Source: Candidatus Nitrosacidococcus tergens
GTDB taxonomy: Bacteria; Pseudomonadota; Gammaproteobacteria; Nitrosococcales; Nitrosococcaceae
Direction of reading: 5' to 3'
DNA length: 64,000 bases
Assembly: GCF_902810445.1 (NCBI RefSeq)
Contig: NZ_LR778175.1
Coordinates: 620,001 to 684,000 of the forward strand
Numbering within the stretch: position 1 is the first letter of the stretch; each line of letters starts with the position of its first letter. Both the position numbers and the translations under genes were made by a program. The notes beneath the pieces were generated by a model. The model worked only from the letters and a program-made list of their open reading frames with translations, was not told where the DNA came from and made no database searches. Shown one piece after another: positions 25,409-34,339 of the stretch.

Positions 25409-26263
25409 CTACGAACACCGATCATAAATCGCAAAGAGTTGATTTATTTCATTTTCACTGGATTTTTTATCATAATACAAAGCATGTAACTTAAACTCTG
25501 CAGGCAGAGCAAGTTGATCTCCTGATAAAAGAGTATCAAAATGAGTACCTCCTAGCAGTTTCAACGCATGGGTAAGATAAAGACGGTCAATTTGATGATC
25601 CTTAATTAGGGTATGAAATACTTGAGATCCTGCGGCCATATAAATAGTGCTCATCCTTGCCTGTCCTAGTGCTGTGATTAGTTGCCGTCCTTCCACTTGA
25701 ATATTACTACCTGCAATAATAATACGAATACCTTTTTCCTCAAACCTTCGTATCTTTTCTAAATTTCCATTAGATCCGATAGCAACATAAATCGATCGAT
25801 CGGAGTTTAATAGTTTTTCTGAGAGGGTAAAATCAAGGCTACTACTGATAATAATAATGGCAGGTTGTGGCGATAATCCTTGAGATATTCTCCACTTAAT
25901 CAAATCTTGATAGCTTGATTTAGTACTGACTGGAAATCCATCCTGTGCGGTATTTTTTGCTAGCTGTCGCATGTAACGCCCACTTACCAGTATTCCATCG
26001 GCTTGAGTAGCTAGCTCTTGGAATAAGCGCCAATCTCTTTTATTTGCAATTGTCTCTGGTACAACGTGATCCTTAATTTTAGAGTGCACTAAGGAGATTC
26101 TTCCATCTAAGCTAGTAATAAAATTTGCATAAACAAATGGACGTAAATGGGTACCTAATTTTCGTAAATTTTGATTTAGGAAAAGATTCTTTAGCGATAT
26201 ACTCTCACTGAAATTAGGAAAAATTTTTATTAGCTGATTATGACAATTTTTGTTAGAATTCAT
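25409..26263 (-). CDS. RibD C-terminal-like reductase (DHFR fold)
   Basis: 284 residues. The C-terminal reductase domain of RibD is recognisable without the deaminase domain: FVYANFITSLDGRISLV, FQELATQADGILVSGRYMRQLA, PAIIIISSSLDF and the late GGTHFDTLLSGDQLALPAEFKL. Such stand-alone proteins reduce pyrimidine intermediates or other substrates with NADPH; whether this one serves riboflavin synthesis is open. Two copies of a near-palindrome overlap or precede its start. Convergent with the exported-protein gene (4 bases apart). Confidence 0.82.
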   Translation of the reverse strand: MNSNKNCHNQLIKIFPNFSESISLKNLFLNQNLRKLGTHLRPFVYANFITSLDGRISLVHSKIKDHVVPETIANKRDWRLFQELATQADGILVSGRYMRQLAKNTAQDGFPVSTKSSYQDLIKWRISQGLSPQPAIIIISSSLDFTLSEKLLNSDRSIYVAIGSNGNLEKIRRFEEKGIRIIIAGSNIQVEGRQLITALGQARMSTIYMAAGSQVFHTLIKDHQIDRLYLTHALKLLGGTHFDTLLSGDQLALPAEFKLHALYYDKKSSENEINQLFAIYDRCS

Positions 26264-26286
26264 GATTAGTGTGACAATTTTTGTTA
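26241..26286. promoter_or_regulatory. Two copies of a TGACAA-N3-TTGTTA near-palindrome
   Basis: The same 15-mer, TGACAATTTTTGTTA, occurs at 26241-26255 and 26272-26286, 31 bases apart (about three helical turns). The copies lie between the divergent RibD-like gene and the 67-codon gene; the first overlaps codons 2-8 of the RibD-like gene. A 14-of-15 match occurs in the cas1-csy1 spacer at 31987-32001. Probable operator for an unidentified regulator. Confidence 0.5.
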
Positions 26287-26332
26287 ATATCCGATTACAT
26301 ACATTTTAAACATAGATAGAAAAGGTTAGAAA

Positions 26333-26536
26333 ATGAGTGTAAATAAAGAAATTGTAGAATCACTCTGTATTGAACTACAACAACTATGTACTGATTTGGA
26401 TTTAACGGGAGAGTATTTAAAAAATACTTGCTTAACCAATACCCAAACTCATCAGCTACCTTCTAATAAACCAGAATTTGATCAGACTATGTTAGGATTA
26501 GGTAGGCTTAGTTTCTTTACTCAGAATATAGATTAA
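26333..26536 (+). CDS. Small hypothetical protein, 67 residues
   Basis: A short soluble protein opening with an amphipathic helix (EIVESLCIELQQLCTDLDL), then LTGEYLKNTCLTNTQTHQL and a hydrophobic end. No motif is recognised. AAAAGG lies 7 bases before ATG. It sits downstream of the two near-palindromes at 26241-26286, divergent from the RibD-like gene, and 89 bases before the Nudix gene on the same strand. Confidence 0.5.
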   Translation: MSVNKEIVESLCIELQQLCTDLDLTGEYLKNTCLTNTQTHQLPSNKPEFDQTMLGLGRLSFFTQNID

Positions 26537-26625
26537 ACTAAGTTAGCTTAATCAATAAAATAAAAAATTATTCTACTGGTTAGCATTTAAGCTAAAGAAA
26601 GCAGTTATATTGATCTTTTAATTTC

Positions 26626-27486
26626 ATGAGCCACCTACAACACATTCAAGACTGTAATCAATACTCTCTATCTAATTTTCGATCTTTTTATGTAGATGGA
26701 TTAAAAGTAGGTCATTTAAAGCACGACTTTGCTAAAGTACTTAAAGCTTGGCCTGAATTATTTACAGTTTCTTCAGTTGCTGTTTCCTTAAACCCTAAAC
26801 TTGATTCCTTTACCGTAAAAACTCAAGCAATAGCTGAAGTATCCCAAGCTTTGGTAGAAAAAGGGGTTGTTCCTAATTTACGCCAAGAGGCCTATCCAGT
26901 GACTCCTTCCTCTCGAGAAAAAGCCCTATTTACTATTGATAGGGGGGTAGCACCTCATTTTGGGATAAGAGCTTTTGGTCAGCACTTAAATGGTTTTGTT
27001 CAAGATCAGGGGCAGTTAAAAATGTGGGTGGGTCGGCGAGCTAAAAATAAATGGAGTGACTCAAGTAAGCTTGATAATATGGTAGCAGGGGGATTACCTC
27101 ATCATATTTCTTTAGCAGATAATCTTGCTAAAGAATGTTGGGAAGAAGCAGGCATTCCATCAGAGCTAAGTGCTAAAACCTGTCCAGTAGGTTATATTTC
27201 CTATCAAGTAGAGTCATCTCAAGGCTTACTCAAACCGGACATCATTTATTGTTACGATTTAGAGCTTCCTGCTGACTTTATTCCTCAATGCCAAGATGGG
27301 GAAGTAGAAGAGTTTTATTTATGGCCGATAGATAAAATTGCAGATATTGTGTGTTATTCAGAAGAATTTAAGAAGAATTGTAACTTAGTCATTATTGATT
27401 TTTTAATTCGTCATGGCTTCATTACTCCAGATCATCCTGACTATTTTGATTTAGTTTCAGGATTACGATCCCCTTTATCTGTTTAA
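26626..27486 (+). CDS. Nudix hydrolase with DUF4743 N-terminal domain
   Basis: 286 residues. The N-terminal DUF4743-like part (about 1-115; FRSFYVDGLKVGHL) precedes a Nudix domain whose box reads GGLPHHISLADNLAKECWEE followed by AGI. The catalytic KECWEEAGI half is intact; the first Glu of the canonical box is replaced by Ile, as I recall for this subfamily. Relatives (plant NUDT20/24, yeast YJR142W type) hydrolyse damaged thiamine diphosphate such as oxy- or oxothiamine diphosphate. It converges on cas3 with one base between stop codons, so it marks the edge of the CRISPR locus. Confidence 0.85.
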   Translation: MSHLQHIQDCNQYSLSNFRSFYVDGLKVGHLKHDFAKVLKAWPELFTVSSVAVSLNPKLDSFTVKTQAIAEVSQALVEKGVVPNLRQEAYPVTPSSREKALFTIDRGVAPHFGIRAFGQHLNGFVQDQGQLKMWVGRRAKNKWSDSSKLDNMVAGGLPHHISLADNLAKECWEEAGIPSELSAKTCPVGYISYQVESSQGLLKPDIIYCYDLELPADFIPQCQDGEVEEFYLWPIDKIADIVCYSEEFKKNCNLVIIDFLIRHGFITPDHPDYFDLVSGLRSPLSV

Positions 27487-27487
27487 A

Positions 27488-30400
27488 TTATTCTTTCACA
27501 AACTGCCAACCTATTAAATCACTATATTCTAAGTATTTACCGTCCTGAAAATTATCTCCAGCAGAGAGAGAAAGTGCATTAATAATATAGTGTTTATTGT
27601 CCAATCCTTTTTGGGCTAATTGTGTTTGCCAATCTTCATTGAGCTGATAGCGATTAAGTACCTTATCATCGAAGTAAGATTGATGAGAATAGTTATATTT
27701 ATTGATCTCTTTTACTTGATGATTAATATTTTTAACTCGCTTTTCTTGTTTTGTAAAACTTTTCTTTCCCTCTTGATTAAGGTATTTCCAGCCTTCTTCT
27801 TCAGGATCAAACCAAAGTAGATTTAAGTTCCTATCTTTACGAAAAGGGCAAAGCTGACTATGCTTTTGAGTAAATACCATAGATGGGTTATTACTCTCAA
27901 TAAAATACATAGCTTTGTGCTTCTCTTGGTTATCTTCAAGAAGAATTTTTAGCTGTCCATGCTCAAGCTGACTCATATTAGAGTAGTAGTGCTTTTCTTC
28001 TTCTATATTCTCTTCAATCTTGTCTGGAGCTTGAATAGTAAAACGAGAATCGATAGATCTATCTAATTCATCAAGAGCAAATACTTGAGAAAGCTCATTT
28101 CGTTGCCTAGGATCTAATGCAAACTTTCCTGATTCGGGACCGGGCAAACTAAACTGTAAGGCTTGCTCTCCATATTCTAACCTTCGCATTGTCTGACTCA
28201 TCATCCCTATATTTCCTTGAGAGGCTTGTAAATCTCGACGATGCCGCCATACTCTGCCTGCCATTTGAATCAAGGACCAATAGGAATTAGGTTCTACAAC
28301 GCTCCAATCATAATCGTGATCCCGTCCTACTTCAGAAATGGGGGAGGTACTTACTACCACTAATAAATGTTTTTTTCCTTCCTGCTGGCAAGTTCTAAGA
28401 ATATTAGCAAAACTAGAATCTTCATGGGGCTGGTGATTACTTCGTTTTAATAACTTATTGAGAGTCTGCTCTATATGATGGCGAATTAAAGGTAAGTGTT
28501 TAGCATGATAGCAAATGACTTTTAGCTGTATATCTTCACTTAAATCAAATTGATGGTTAAGCCAATAATGTGCAAATCTCCGCGTATTTTTAGTACTGGT
28601 CCATCGTACACAGCCAATAGAATAATAAATACCCGTTTTAGGATCTTGTTGATTCCATCGTTGATGTAATTCCTTGCAGGTAGCCATTATATTTTGATAT
28701 ACAGTGTTTTTTTCTATGATCGGCACTAAATGAGGATGTAAACGGCGGCGTACAGGTTGCTGGCTATTAATTTCTAATAATTTAGCTACAAATCGTTGAT
28801 GGCAGTTTGCAAAATCTTTCCTATCTTTAACCACATTAACTTTAATATGATCTGAGTGGTGACTAAACCAACCACAAGCAATAGGCATAGAATTTATTCC
28901 TTGCAATTGCTGCCAACGATGAAATCCTGTTTCATAGGCTTGGTAAAAACTATGGGCAATAGCAGGTGGTAAAGTGGCTGAAGAGAGTAACAACTTCCGT
29001 CCATTAAACCCCACCACATAGGCTAATTTTAATAAGGCAGGTAAATCTTCCGTAGCAAAACTATCAATTTCATCAATAATAAGATCTGAACCTGCTAGCC
29101 GAAAACCTAATAATGCTGCAGAAGCCTTCTGGCTTTGAATAAACGGCATTAAATGATCTACGGTACAAATTAAAATAGGGACTTGCAATAAATGATTAAG
29201 CTTAGAGTTATTTGGTGCATTTAGTTCTTCAGGCCAAGGGCTATCTGGATCATAATCAAATACGCCACTTAATCCTTCATAAAAATCATCATCTAACTCA
29301 CTACTTTCTCGCCCTGATTGCTCTTGTTCTGTAACATTAGAATCAATATTTTCCTGTTCTTTTTCTAATTCATGAAGAGCAATGGTTAATGCACCACCTA
29401 CCATTACCGCACATTGATCTTCACTTTCATTGAGGCTGCCGAATCCTAAATCATGACGATATTCATCTCCCGTTTGTAAGGTTAAAGTGCGTAACCCAAG
29501 TGCAACAGTAAAACGATAGTTTTCATGCTTATGGAGTGCAGCTAGAATCCGGGCATTGCCTCGGGTTTTTCCTGATCCAGTTTCTGCTATAATTAAGCCA
29601 AAAAATCCAGACTGATCAAGATTTTCTACTTTAAGTAATTTACGTTCTGCTTCTTGTTGCCATTTAAAGGCATCCACTGTAATAGGACTTTTTAATGAAG
29701 GCGGGGAATATTCAATTGTTTTAGTATTTCTATTTTGCTGAAGCTGAGATAAGTGATTAAATCCTCTACCTGCTAATCTGCCTACTCGTTCTAAATGACT
29801 GGCAAGAGTCTGCCTTAAATAACCTTGATAGCTATTGGCGAAGCATTGTTGTCCTTGTTTAGATTGGGAATCAATAGGATATTCTTTAGAGGCAGTGCTA
29901 GAAATTTTGTGATCGGCTAGCACTAATGCACAGCGAGCATGGTAGCGAGCCGCACTATACCAAAGTGCATTATCATAGAGAGGAAGTACATGCTCTTCTA
30001 GTAAATAATGAGCTCGGCGAGCATGTTTTATAATGTCATTGACTAATTTTGGAGATTGCTGCCAAGCAGGATTGAGCTCTGTCGCTAAGACTAACCCTTT
30101 TAAAATAGATTCGGGTTGATTCAAATAAGTTTGCTCTAGGGGGCTAAAACTTTCTTCATGACCATCGGGTAATTTATGATGAGAAAGGATAAGAAAACAC
30201 AATACACTGAGTAAAGGAGGCAATCCTTGCTTTTCTTCCTCTCTTATAGATCCCCATGGTGGCTGTAATGTACTATCCTTGCTCGGCATTAAATGCTGCC
30301 AGTCTGATTCTGGAATTTCTTGCCAAATTTGATTTAGTTTTTCATATACATTTTTTGAATCAGCTAGTGTATTGAGCCATTGATTATCTGTTATGTGATC

Positions 30401-30985
30401 CAAAGAGCTATTTGGACTTACCTTATTTCGTCTACGGCGACGGGGAGTAGATAAAGATTCTGATTCTAATATTGGTGTATCTATCATCACCGGAGGGCAA
30501 AGTAACTCAATTAGCCGTAAAAGCAAGAGTAAAGAAAGCCGCTCGTGGCGAATAGGATCGCTCTGATTCACTTTAGAATCTCGCAATTTCGCTTGAAAAC
30601 AAGCCCCATGCTTACCAAAATCATGAAAAAGCCCTGCTAAAATACAAAGATGGCTCAATAAGCGAATCGCAGGAGGCGTTTGTTCCTCCTTTGGCAAAGG
30701 TGTTGTACTATAGCTAAAACAAAAGGTACCATCGTAATTAAAATGTCGCCGACTCCCTACGATCCATACTAATTCTGTTTGATAACGACCTTTAATTCGA
30801 TGACAGGTAATGGCAGTATGACGACTAGCGGCTTTAGTCAAAGCTTGGCGTATATCCCTAAGTCCTTCTGTACTCATTCGAGCAAGCCAAGTGCGTCTTC
30901 CAATTTGGGTACCATAGCGGGATAAAATTCTACGAGATCGTTTCCAAGCTGCTTTTTCGCATTCGCTGATAAAAAGCACGATCAT
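27488..30985 (-). CDS. cas3: Cas2-Cas3 fusion, type I-F nuclease-helicase
   Basis: 1165 residues. It degrades DNA targets recruited by the Csy complex and, through its Cas2 part, takes part in spacer capture with Cas1. Residues 1-95 are the Cas2-like domain (MIVLFISECEKAAWKRSRR), the hallmark of type I-F. The HD nuclease has His121-Asp122 in LAGLFHDFGKHGACF and LADHK at 356-360. The helicase has Walker A ETGSGKT at 468-474 and DEID at 638-641. An acidic insertion lies at about 540-590. It is a little longer than the Pseudomonas protein. Its start overlaps cas1's stop by 4 bases (ATGA), so translation is coupled. No frameshift seen. Confidence 0.96.
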   Translation of the reverse strand: MIVLFISECEKAAWKRSRRILSRYGTQIGRRTWLARMSTEGLRDIRQALTKAASRHTAITCHRIKGRYQTELVWIVGSRRHFNYDGTFCFSYSTTPLPKEEQTPPAIRLLSHLCILAGLFHDFGKHGACFQAKLRDSKVNQSDPIRHERLSLLLLLRLIELLCPPVMIDTPILESESLSTPRRRRRNKVSPNSSLDHITDNQWLNTLADSKNVYEKLNQIWQEIPESDWQHLMPSKDSTLQPPWGSIREEEKQGLPPLLSVLCFLILSHHKLPDGHEESFSPLEQTYLNQPESILKGLVLATELNPAWQQSPKLVNDIIKHARRAHYLLEEHVLPLYDNALWYSAARYHARCALVLADHKISSTASKEYPIDSQSKQGQQCFANSYQGYLRQTLASHLERVGRLAGRGFNHLSQLQQNRNTKTIEYSPPSLKSPITVDAFKWQQEAERKLLKVENLDQSGFFGLIIAETGSGKTRGNARILAALHKHENYRFTVALGLRTLTLQTGDEYRHDLGFGSLNESEDQCAVMVGGALTIALHELEKEQENIDSNVTEQEQSGRESSELDDDFYEGLSGVFDYDPDSPWPEELNAPNNSKLNHLLQVPILICTVDHLMPFIQSQKASAALLGFRLAGSDLIIDEIDSFATEDLPALLKLAYVVGFNGRKLLLSSATLPPAIAHSFYQAYETGFHRWQQLQGINSMPIACGWFSHHSDHIKVNVVKDRKDFANCHQRFVAKLLEINSQQPVRRRLHPHLVPIIEKNTVYQNIMATCKELHQRWNQQDPKTGIYYSIGCVRWTSTKNTRRFAHYWLNHQFDLSEDIQLKVICYHAKHLPLIRHHIEQTLNKLLKRSNHQPHEDSSFANILRTCQQEGKKHLLVVVSTSPISEVGRDHDYDWSVVEPNSYWSLIQMAGRVWRHRRDLQASQGNIGMMSQTMRRLEYGEQALQFSLPGPESGKFALDPRQRNELSQVFALDELDRSIDSRFTIQAPDKIEENIEEEKHYYSNMSQLEHGQLKILLEDNQEKHKAMYFIESNNPSMVFTQKHSQLCPFRKDRNLNLLWFDPEEEGWKYLNQEGKKSFTKQEKRVKNINHQVKEINKYNYSHQSYFDDKVLNRYQLNEDWQTQLAQKGLDNKHYIINALSLSAGDNFQDGKYLEYSDLIGWQFVKE

Positions 30986-31869
30986 CGTTGAGTAATCTCT
31001 TTAATTGCTTGGAATAGAAATGTGATCGCATCACTTTGATCTAGCCAAGCAATACAAGCTTGACGCATTTGCTGATCCGATTGGCCTGCAGCTGCTTGCT
31101 GAAAAGCGATAGGCATCACACAAGTATCTTTAATAAGATCTGCCACATCAAAGACCAGTGCTCCTCGTCGGGTCATTCCATGAATCAAAGGCAGTGCATG
31201 GGGAATCCCTAATACCCATAGCACCACCGCACTGATGCCATAAGCCAAATAATTGCCGTGATCTAAATAACTATTAAAAGGATCTAGATAATCTCGCTTA
31301 CCCGGATCTCGAATAAAATTTTTTACTTGAGTACATTGTGCCCACAACCCGTAGAGTTTTTTTGCAAATTCAGCCTCTCGACTAAGAATAGTTTGGGTTT
31401 CTTCAGCAGTTTCAATATGAGAAAGATAATGACTGACCAGAGTTTCAATCGCTGCTTCATCAGGCTTTGGGTTTGATAATTTAGACCATTGCTTTAATAA
31501 AAATTCTGCTCGTTTTCTTTGAAAAAATTTTGCAGCACTCAGTCGCTTATGCTCATCTTGCCATAAGGTAACCCAAGCTTGACAATACTCAGTAGGGCGA
31601 TATTCATTTAGGCTTGCTAAAAATAAGGGAGTACCACCACCGCCTACAAAAGCAACCATAACTTGAGAGTTAGCTAATAATCGAGCTGCTGCTTGTGTCA
31701 GTGAAGTACCACTACCTAGCAGAATAACATTGGTATTTTCCGGGGGGATCGAAAAAAATTTGGTCAGTGCTTTGTCATCTCTAGTATAAACAACACGTTC
31801 ATCTTTTGCCATAATTCGGCAGTGCTCTAAATAATAGAGTCCCTGTCGGTGAGATGGGAGAATCGACAT
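30982..31869 (-). CDS. cas1: Cas1, type I-F integrase
   Basis: 295 residues. Integrates new spacers at the leader end of the array as a complex with Cas2-3. Metal-binding residues are present: Glu165 in LSREAEFAK, His230 in PLIHGMTRRG and Asp241/Asp244 in LVFDVADLIKD. Other family blocks are LYYLEHCRI, LLGSGTSLTQAA and LDHGNYLAYG. It is first in a two-gene minus-strand operon with cas2-3 and diverges from csy1. In the type I-F loci I know, cas1 and cas2-3 read in the same direction as csy1-4, so this arrangement is inverted. No strong ribosome-binding site precedes ATG. Confidence 0.96.
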   Translation of the reverse strand: MSILPSHRQGLYYLEHCRIMAKDERVVYTRDDKALTKFFSIPPENTNVILLGSGTSLTQAAARLLANSQVMVAFVGGGGTPLFLASLNEYRPTEYCQAWVTLWQDEHKRLSAAKFFQRKRAEFLLKQWSKLSNPKPDEAAIETLVSHYLSHIETAEETQTILSREAEFAKKLYGLWAQCTQVKNFIRDPGKRDYLDPFNSYLDHGNYLAYGISAVVLWVLGIPHALPLIHGMTRRGALVFDVADLIKDTCVMPIAFQQAAAGQSDQQMRQACIAWLDQSDAITFLFQAIKEITQR

Positions 31870-31937
31870 AAAATTATTCTAGGATATTTACTTGATTATT
31901 AAAAATTCTCTAATTAGAGAAGTGAAAATTTACGTCA

Positions 31938-31992
31938 ATATGTGACAAAAACTTTACAAAAAAGTGACGTTTAGTGTTAAATAGTATGACAA
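31938..31992. promoter_or_regulatory. Five contiguous 11-bp units between the divergent cas operons
   Basis: Read on the minus strand from 31992 down to 31938 the units are TTGTCATACTA, TTTAACACTAA, ACGTCACTTTT, TTGTAAAGTTT and TTGTCACATAT. Units 1, 3 and 5 (22 bases apart) match best, unit 4 well, unit 2 poorly. Direct repeats of TTGTCA-like cores at 11 bp are how PhoB and other OmpR-family regulators bind. The regulator is not known; the periodicity itself is plain. Confidence 0.5.
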
Positions 31993-32004
31993 TTTTTGTA
32001 AAAA

Positions 32005-32019
32005 TATAATAATTATAAT
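32005..32019 (+). promoter_or_regulatory. Twin TATAAT boxes before csy1
   Basis: TATAAT occurs at 32005-32010 and 32014-32019, directly downstream of the 11-bp unit array. The second lies only 5 bases before the csy1 ATG at 32025. If it is the -10 box, the transcript would begin at or next to the start codon; no ribosome-binding site is visible before csy1. Confidence 0.5.
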
Positions 32020-32024
32020 CACTC

Positions 32025-33386
32025 ATGTTTATAGAAAACTTAAACCAACATCTTAACACTGATAAAAAATCTACTAAAGATTTTAAAGCCAGTCTTCTGA
32101 GACATAGTAACGATCCTATTTCTGTTACAGAGAATGAAACCCCTTTACTGCTTAAAATTGTTTTGAGCCTGACTTATGGAGGTATTCCTCCAGATAAAGA
32201 GTGGGAAATATTACTAAATGAACCAGCAATGGAGGAGAGGGCAAAAGAAGCTTTAAGAACTAAAGTCATTGATAAAATCACAGGAGGAGAATTTATTTGG
32301 GCTGCATTGACGGCAGATATAGGTACCCATCATCCCAAATCCCGTAACGATAAAATTAGTTCTGGTTCAATTATTGCTCATAACTTAACACCCCCTCCTA
32401 AAGAACTAGGCTTAGTCACTTCTGCGTATCTTAAAAATATTCGAAATTTTTCTGGATCAGGCAATGGAGCTTATGTTGCGCACTATCAATGGCTTAGCTT
32501 TACTTATCAAGACGCTAATGGCGTATTGAGTATACTTGAGCGAGTAGTAAAGCAAGATCACACCTTAAAACAAACCCTATTAGATCTTGGAATTTCTGCA
32601 GAAGACTGGGATTCTTTTCATCAAGCCGTAGCCAATCACTTAAGTGCTTCTAATAATGCACCGTTAGATCGCCAGTTGAAACAAATTTTTGTACCTGACC
32701 CTACCTGCAATGGAGATGATTATCTTGTGATCAGTCCGTTACCTGCTACTAGGATGGTGGCTGCCTTCAAGCAATACCGAGAAAAGCTACGAGAAGAATC
32801 TGCTCATGTTGTTACCTCTTCATTAAAGGTAGGCGGTACTAAACCACAAAATGCAGGAAGTTTAATCAATGAGCTAGGAGGGAATTTACACTTACTTAAA
32901 ATGACTATTCCTAGTGCTCATTCAAACAATAATTATTATCGACGATTAAAACAATTGACTACCTCAAATGCTCCTTATTTATTTTTACCTATGGTAAAAC
33001 GAGAAACAGAAAAACTAGAAGCTTGGTTAGAAAAAGATTGGAATATAACTTATGGTAATCGCCAAGATTACTTAGATCAGCTTGAGAAAAAAATTTCAGC
33101 ATGGATTACTCCAGAATTAGAAGCACAAGATCAGTTTTTAAGCTGGATTACCAGTGATACTCCTGATGCAATTAAAGCTAGAGAAAATCTAGAAACTAAG
33201 AAATTACCTCATTGGGTAAATGTTTGGCTTGGATTAAGTAGCTTACCTATCAGCAGCCAGCAGCTTACTCAAGCACTACAAAATGATGCGTATCAAGCCC
33301 TAAAATTTAAATCTCTACTAGATGATGTTCTCTACCAGCTAGTTACAGATGCACTCAACCGTTTAATTAATTACTTACACCACTAG
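32025..33386 (+). CDS. csy1: Csy1 (Cas8f), large subunit of the type I-F Cascade
   Basis: 453 residues. With Csy2 it caps the 5' end of the crRNA complex and recognises the protospacer-adjacent motif. Recognised by position first in the csy operon, length, and family stretches such as GSIIAHNLTPPPKELGLVTS, GNGAYVAHYQWL, KVGGTKPQNAGSLINELGG and YYRRLKQLTTSNAPYLFLPM. The GG-rich KVGGTKPQN segment is typical of the family. It begins the plus-strand operon csy1-csy2-csy3-cas6f and has no visible ribosome-binding site. Confidence 0.95.
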   Translation: MFIENLNQHLNTDKKSTKDFKASLLRHSNDPISVTENETPLLLKIVLSLTYGGIPPDKEWEILLNEPAMEERAKEALRTKVIDKITGGEFIWAALTADIGTHHPKSRNDKISSGSIIAHNLTPPPKELGLVTSAYLKNIRNFSGSGNGAYVAHYQWLSFTYQDANGVLSILERVVKQDHTLKQTLLDLGISAEDWDSFHQAVANHLSASNNAPLDRQLKQIFVPDPTCNGDDYLVISPLPATRMVAAFKQYREKLREESAHVVTSSLKVGGTKPQNAGSLINELGGNLHLLKMTIPSAHSNNNYYRRLKQLTTSNAPYLFLPMVKRETEKLEAWLEKDWNITYGNRQDYLDQLEKKISAWITPELEAQDQFLSWITSDTPDAIKARENLETKKLPHWVNVWLGLSSLPISSQQLTQALQNDAYQALKFKSLLDDVLYQLVTDALNRLINYLHH

Positions 33387-33394
33387 GGGGTTGC

Positions 33395-34303
33395 ATGGAT
33401 CAGTACTATTTATTATTACCTATGATAAAAATAACCAACATAAATTGGGAAAGTAGCCATCTGACGTGCTCCCTTCCTTTAACTGCTATTGCTGGATTTG
33501 CAGATTGTTTAGTTAATTTTGAGCTGGTAAACCACGCCCCTGAAACTAATGCAGATCTTAAAGGATTTGCGGTATGCCTTCATGAAGGGGAAATTTATGA
33601 TGGACTGACAAAAAACCCCTTAGCCCTATGCAAAGGCAATGGAAATAAACCAAATGAAGACGATCTGATAAACCCACCTATTATTCCTGAACTCAAAGGC
33701 CACGCTACTCTAAGTTTAGTAATCAAAATTGAAGTAGAAAACAAATCTAAAATGGATGATTGGATTAAAGAAAGGGCAAATCAAGTGTTACATGTTTGCC
33801 GAATTGCTGGAGGAGATATTATTCAAGCAGGAAGAGCTCAGATTTTCGATAAAAAAATTGAGCTTGCTAAAGCCATGAATAAACTCCCTACTGGTTGGTT
33901 TATAAAAGACCGTGCAGAGCTTATTGCAAAAGAGCCTGATCCTTTTAAAGCTCTTATAGATGCGGTGGCTTGGTTTTCTTCTGAAAATACCCCAGACTCC
34001 ACAGAAAAACAACTCAAACAACGCCGCTATCCCGGTTGGCTTTATGCTACCTGTGTGGGTTATCAGCTCCTCGAAGATCCTCAAGATCGCCTTAATCGCA
34101 GTCATGGTGTAAAGGATTGCGATCCAGTGAATCATGCCTATGCCGAACCTGCCCATAGCCTTGCAGAGCTTATTTGGGTGCGTAAATTGCTACCCCTATT
34201 CTCAAAAGAAACCTCTAATACTGATGATAATTGGCTTCAAGGATTACTTTGGGATTGGAAAACCCATAGGGAAAGTAAAACTGTCTATTTATCAGCAAAA
34301 TAA
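33395..34303 (+). CDS. csy2: Csy2 (Cas5f)
   Basis: 302 residues. Cas5-type RAMP protein that pairs with Csy1 at the crRNA 5' handle. It starts MDQYYLLLPMIKITNINWES and carries TAIAGFADCLV (the GF/GL-type RAMP position), the central HVCRIAGGDIIQAGRA, and RRYPGWLYATCVGYQLLE. It begins 8 bases after csy1 with AGGGGG before ATG. No truncation is apparent; it ends 36 bases before csy3. Confidence 0.95.
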   Translation: MDQYYLLLPMIKITNINWESSHLTCSLPLTAIAGFADCLVNFELVNHAPETNADLKGFAVCLHEGEIYDGLTKNPLALCKGNGNKPNEDDLINPPIIPELKGHATLSLVIKIEVENKSKMDDWIKERANQVLHVCRIAGGDIIQAGRAQIFDKKIELAKAMNKLPTGWFIKDRAELIAKEPDPFKALIDAVAWFSSENTPDSTEKQLKQRRYPGWLYATCVGYQLLEDPQDRLNRSHGVKDCDPVNHAYAEPAHSLAELIWVRKLLPLFSKETSNTDDNWLQGLLWDWKTHRESKTVYLSAK

Positions 34304-34339
34304 CAATGAATTAAAAAACCATCCTTTAGGAGTACATAT

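Noticed and set aside
26537..27490. A second CRISPR array on the cas3 side, as in Pseudomonas
   Set aside because: No copy of the repeat was seen there; the Nudix gene abuts cas3.
31941..31958. Possible CRP site (TGTGA then TTACA) in the cas spacer
   Set aside because: The half-sites are 8 bases apart instead of 6 and the second half is imperfect; the 11-bp repeat explains the sequence better.
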